Positions 32,151-35,144 of a DNA stretch of 35,144 nucleotides are shown piece after piece. Numbering within the stretch: position 1 is the first letter of the stretch; every line of letters starts with the position of its first letter. The translations under genes were made by a program, and so were the position numbers. This stretch comes from Deltaproteobacteria bacterium (lineage in GTDB: Bacteria; Desulfobacterota; Desulfobulbia; Desulfobulbales; VMSU01), in NCBI GenBank assembly GCA_024275235.1, contig JAJRZN010000085.1, forward strand, positions 1 through 35,144, given 5' to 3'. The notes under the pieces are model-generated. The model was given only the letters and a program-made list of their open reading frames with translations. It had not been told where the DNA came from and made no database searches.

Positions 32151-32897
32151 TTATGGCTGCTCTTGAATCTGCTCGCCTGTCTTGCCGAAGCGCCTCTGGC
32201 GTTTTTGATAGTCGGCAATAGCGGAGATTAAATGGTGCCGCCTGAAATTGGGCCAGGCGGTTTCGGTGATGTAAATCTCGGCGTATGAGGCCTGCCAGAG
32301 GAGAAAATTGCTGAGCCGGGATTCACCGCCGGTACGAATAATCATATCGGGGTCGGGCAGGCCGCTGGTGTAAAGAAAATCGTTAATAATATCTTCGTTA
32401 ATCGCGGCGCTTTGCAGCTCGCCGTTAAGACATTTTTCAGCAATGGACTTAACCGCCCGGGTGATTTCCTGACGACTGCCATAGCTCAAGGCCAGGTTGA
32501 GAACCATGCCGTTATTGGCGGCAGTGGATTTGATGGTGTCAGCCAGTACGGCCTGCACTTCGGCCGGCAGTTTTTCCACCTCGCCAATAGCCCGCAGCTG
32601 GATATTGTTTTTGGTCAGGTTGTTCAACTCCTGCTTGAGGTAGGATTTGAGCATACCCATGAGTGTTTTTACTTCTAAGGCCGGACGCTGCCAGTTCTCG
32701 GCGGAGAAGGCATAAAGGGTGAGAACCTTAACCCCAAGTTCCCGGCTGGCCTTGACGATCTTCTGGACAGATTCAACCCCAACCTTATGACCTATGACTC
32801 GTGCCAGTCCTTTTCTCTGGGCCCAGCGGCCGTTACCATCCATAATGATGGCGATATGGTGGGGAATATGGTCAGGATCTAAGCGCGGAGTGGTCAT
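32151..32897 (-). CDS. uppS: Undecaprenyl diphosphate synthase (isoprenyl transferase)
   Basis: A cytoplasmic cis-prenyltransferase of 248 residues that makes the C55 lipid carrier for peptidoglycan and O-antigen. The catalytic start HIAIIMDGNGRWAQRKG has the key Asp and the Asn-Gly-Arg loop. LTLYAFSAENWQRP and the C-terminal PDMIIRTGGESRLSNFLLWQ/YAEIYIT segments complete the family set. I start at ATG 32897, 7 bases after the frr stop; a start at 32951 would overlap frr and add residues not seen in the family. Confidence 0.96.
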   Translation of the reverse strand: MTTPRLDPDHIPHHIAIIMDGNGRWAQRKGLARVIGHKVGVESVQKIVKASRELGVKVLTLYAFSAENWQRPALEVKTLMGMLKSYLKQELNNLTKNNIQLRAIGEVEKLPAEVQAVLADTIKSTAANNGMVLNLALSYGSRQEITRAVKSIAEKCLNGELQSAAINEDIINDFLYTSGLPDPDMIIRTGGESRLSNFLLWQASYAEIYITETAWPNFRRHHLISAIADYQKRQRRFGKTGEQIQEQP

Positions 32898-32904
32898 TGG
32901 GATT

Positions 32905-33459
32905 TTAGACCGCCATAACCTCTTTTTCCTTTTCTGCCATAATGGCGTCAATATCCTTTATAAAACGATCCGTCTCTTTTTGAGCCTTGTCCTGCAGGGA
33001 AAAAAGTTCGTCTTCGGATATTTCTTTGTCCTTCTTCTGTTTCTTGAAAATGTCGATGGTGGCCCGGCGTTCATTACGGATAGCAATCCGAAAATCTTCA
33101 CTGATTTTTTTGACCTGTTTTACCAGCTCTTTACGCCGTTCTTCGGTGAGCTGTGGAATGGATATACGGATGACTTTACCGTCATTAACAGGATTTAAGC
33201 CGATATTGGCCTTCATGATTGCCTTTTCAATGACCCCTAACATCTGAAGATCCCAGGGCTGAATTATAATCAGGCGGCTTTCGGGGATGGTCATGGTGGC
33301 CACTTGATTAATGGGCATCTGGCTGCCGTATGATTCAACCTTAATACCATCAAAGAGCGAGAGCGAGGCACGGCCGGTACGAATTTTGGTCAGTTCACGG
33401 CGATAGGCTTCCAGCCTGCTGTTCATCTTCTCTGTCATGGTACTGATAAAATCATTCAT
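32905..33459 (-). CDS. frr: Ribosome recycling factor
   Basis: A cytoplasmic factor of 184 residues that, with EF-G, splits the post-termination ribosome. Typical features: N-terminal MxxAxxxLxxELxxIRTGRAS-like stretch (here LTKIRTGRASLSLFDGI), IPESRLIIIQPWD in the middle, and the long charged helix to the end. I start at ATG 33459 with AAGGAG seven bases upstream; GTG 33462 is one codon earlier. It overlaps the end of pyrH by 8 bases. Confidence 0.96.
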   Translation of the reverse strand: MNDFISTMTEKMNSRLEAYRRELTKIRTGRASLSLFDGIKVESYGSQMPINQVATMTIPESRLIIIQPWDLQMLGVIEKAIMKANIGLNPVNDGKVIRISIPQLTEERRKELVKQVKKISEDFRIAIRNERRATIDIFKKQKKDKEISEDELFSLQDKAQKETDRFIKDIDAIMAEKEKEVMAV

Positions 33460-34177
33460 CACTGTCTCCTTGGATTATGGTGCCGACTGGCTGGCCGCAA
33501 ACCGCGTCAGCAATGCTATTCTTAATGTGCAGATTGAATACCATTATCTTAATGTCATTATCCATGGCCAGGGAAATGGCAGTTGAATCCATCACCTTAA
33601 GACGGCGCTGTAAGGTCTCGCCGTAAGTCAGGCTGTCAAATTTAACTGCCTGCGGGTCTTTAAGAGGGTCGCGGTCGTAGACGCCGTCTACTCTCGTGGC
33701 CTTCATTACAACCTCGGCTCCAATCTCCAGGCCGCGCAGAACCGCGGCTGTATCGGTGGTAAAATATGGATTACCGCTGCCGGCGCCAAAAATCACTACC
33801 CGGCCGCGGTTCAGATGATGTTCGGCCCGCTGGCGGGAATAAGACTCACAGACCTGGGGCATGGCAATGCTGGACATAACCCTGGTCTCGATCCCCTGTT
33901 TGTTAAAGGCGGATTCGAGGGCCAGGGCATTCATTACGGTGGCCAGCATACCCATATTATCGGCGGCCACCCGGTTCATACCCCTGGAGGCCATGGATAC
34001 ACCGCGAAATATATTACCGGCCCCGATGACAACTCCGATCTGAGCCCCGGTGGCCACTAATTTTTTTATTTCATCCCCCACAAAGCCCAGAGTATCCTGG
34101 CAGATACCAAAATCTCCCTTGCCCATAAGGGATTCACCGCTGAGTTTTAACAGTATCCGTTTGTATTTTGCCTTCAT
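33452..34177 (-). CDS. pyrH: UMP kinase
   Basis: A cytoplasmic hexameric kinase of 241 residues that phosphorylates UMP to UDP, of the amino acid kinase fold and regulated by GTP and UTP in relatives. Landmarks: RILLKLSGESLMG at the N terminus, VVIGAGNIFRG near 50, GTGNPYFTTDTAA-type segment (here FGAGSGNPYFTTDTAAVLRG) near 130, and KATRVDGVYDRDP near 160. It overlaps frr. The 20 bases before the ATG are pyrimidine-rich and contain no Shine-Dalgarno sequence, which is unusual next to its neighbours and suggests coupling to tsf or S1-dependent initiation. Confidence 0.96.
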   Translation of the reverse strand: MKAKYKRILLKLSGESLMGKGDFGICQDTLGFVGDEIKKLVATGAQIGVVIGAGNIFRGVSMASRGMNRVAADNMGMLATVMNALALESAFNKQGIETRVMSSIAMPQVCESYSRQRAEHHLNRGRVVIFGAGSGNPYFTTDTAAVLRGLEIGAEVVMKATRVDGVYDRDPLKDPQAVKFDSLTYGETLQRRLKVMDSTAISLAMDNDIKIMVFNLHIKNSIADAVCGQPVGTIIQGDSDE

Positions 34178-34225
34178 CGTCGGGAGGGGAGCTATGGCCG
34201 TTTATTAAGCCTGTTTCTTATAGGA

Positions 34226-34819
34226 TTACTGACCTACCTGCATGCGGGCGTAACGCTTTATGGATATATTCTCGCCCATCTTGGCTACCAGTTCGTTTAA
34301 TTTGTCCTGGATGGTTATATCCGGATCCTTGACGAACTTTTGCTCTAACAGGCAGACCTCAGAGTAAAATTTGTTCATCTTACCTTCAACGATCTTCTCG
34401 GCTATATTGGCCGGTTTGCCTGAATCAATTGCCTGCTGGGTGTAAATATCCTTTTCACGCTGGGCGGTATTGGCATCAACCTCTTCACGGGTGATAGCCA
34501 GAGGTTGAACCGCGGCGATATGCATGGCGATGTCTTTGGCAAAATTGACAAAATCGTCAGTTTTGGCGACAAAATCGGTCTCGCAGCCGATTTCCACCAT
34601 AACCCCCAATTTACCACCGGCATGAATATAGGTTTGAATTATGCCCTCACTCGTGGAACGGCCGGCTCTTTTCGCGGCCACTGCCAGGCCTTTCTGACGC
34701 AGAAAATCAACTGCCTTGTCCATATTCCCGTCATTTTCCTGCAGGGCCTTTTTGCAATCCATCATGCCGGCGTTTGTCTTATCGCGCAGCTCTTTTACCA
34801 TTTGGCTTGTAATCTTCAC
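34226..34819 (-). CDS. tsf: Elongation factor Ts, short form
   Basis: The guanine-nucleotide exchange factor for EF-Tu. At 197 residues it is the short type found in many deltaproteobacteria and thermophiles, compared with about 280 in E. coli. The N-terminal UBA-like domain has VKELRDKTNAGMMDCKKAL, followed by KAVDFLRQKGLA and the core VEIGCETDFVAKTDDFVNFAKDIAMHIAA. The gene starts with GTG at 34819 behind AGAGGT. It follows rpsB after 87 bases, in the usual order. Confidence 0.96.
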   Translation of the reverse strand: MKITSQMVKELRDKTNAGMMDCKKALQENDGNMDKAVDFLRQKGLAVAAKRAGRSTSEGIIQTYIHAGGKLGVMVEIGCETDFVAKTDDFVNFAKDIAMHIAAVQPLAITREEVDANTAQREKDIYTQQAIDSGKPANIAEKIVEGKMNKFYSEVCLLEQKFVKDPDITIQDKLNELVAKMGENISIKRYARMQVGQ

Positions 34820-34906
34820 TAAAATTTACCTCTGATTTAATTCTTTTGATATTTGTTAACTAACTACTCTGGTACTGAACCGTTATCCGGCATAAGAACA
34901 GTCTCT

Positions 34907-35144
34907 TTATGCCTGGGCCGGAGCGGCTTCGGCTGCGGGAGCTTGCTCGGCTGCTGCCGCCTCGTTTTCCGCCGCCTCTAATTCAGCTCTGGTGGCCTGC
35001 TGTTCTTCCTCGTCGGCTCGTTTACTCTTGCCCTCAATTACGGCATCAGCGATGCGGGAAACGATTAACTTGATGGAACGCATGGCATCATCATTTCCAG
35101 GAATAATGTGAGTAATACCATTGGGGTTACAGTTGGTGTCGGTG
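34907..35144 (-). CDS. rpsB: 30S ribosomal protein S2, C-terminal part
   Basis: The gene is cut by the right edge. The 78 codons visible end in TAA at 34907-34909. The diagnostic S2 stretch [20 protein letters not shown] is followed by [19 protein letters not shown], then a low-complexity acidic and Ala-rich tail ([30 protein letters not shown], written across residues of the last 35 codons), a common variable extension in S2. It is the first gene of the rpsB-tsf-pyrH-frr run. This frame is too near the edge to show a start. Confidence 0.97.
   Translation of the reverse strand, partial: TDTNCNPNGITHIIPGNDDAMRSIKLIVSRIADAVIEGKSKRADEEEQQATRAELEAAENEAAAAEQAPAAEAAPAQA

Overview
The window looks like chromosome of an anaerobic, cytochrome-rich bacterium of the Desulfobacterota (old Deltaproteobacteria), most likely near the Desulfobulbales or Desulfuromonadales. 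This is inferred from gene content and not from a marker-gene comparison: a 28-heme secreted cytochrome, a tetraheme/ferredoxin/NrfD quinol module, a heme c sensor kinase with a sigma54 activator, and the order rpsB-tsf-pyrH-frr-uppS-cdsA-dxr-rseP-tsaB. No rRNA, tRNA, CRISPR array, intact insertion sequence or prophage was seen.

Layout. 1-2200 (+): the 3' end of a PD-(D/E)XK nuclease-like gene, a NarL-type response regulator, mobA and a rhodanese lipoprotein. 2201-2512: a terminator and a cluster of palindromic repeats. 2513-5000 (-): an FtsX/MacB-type permease and a secreted beta-propeller with a C-terminal heme c. 5375-10318 (+), divergent from these: a tight operon of ABC ATPase, TlpA-like lipoprotein, NosL, small membrane protein, ABC permease, second ABC ATPase and polytopic membrane protein. 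10412-12025 (+): a vWA-OmpA lipoprotein, a palindromic repeat element and a small membrane protein. 12272-14767 (-): NrfD, four-cluster ferredoxin and tetraheme cytochrome, resembling Geobacter CbcSTU. 15050-16849 (+): a DUF2339-like membrane protein. 16982-21883 (-): a 1633-residue multiheme cytochrome fused to adhesin-like domains. 22252-28301: a sigma54 activator (+), a small four-Cys protein and a YeiH-family transporter (-), and a heme c (Tll0287-like) histidine kinase (+). 28258-35144 (-): the translation, isoprenoid and envelope housekeeping run ending in partial rpsB.

How the parts may work together. The most interesting locus is 2513-10318. A histidine-rich propeller carrying heme c sits opposite an operon with NosL, a CxxC lipoprotein and MacB-type ABC parts. 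This looks like a copper (or other metal) enzyme plus maturation cassette, reminiscent of nos but without NosZ, NosD or a CuA domain. A dyad motif (RCYAC-N3-GTRGY) lies inside the promoter of that operon and recurs four times at exact 15-bp spacing upstream of the CbcSTU-like operon, so one regulator may control both. Separately, the YeiH gene has a near-consensus sigma54 promoter, the sigma54 activator lies just beyond it, and the heme sensor kinase is divergent from it. This forms a plausible redox-sensing circuit that may also reach the giant cytochrome through a weaker sigma54-like site.
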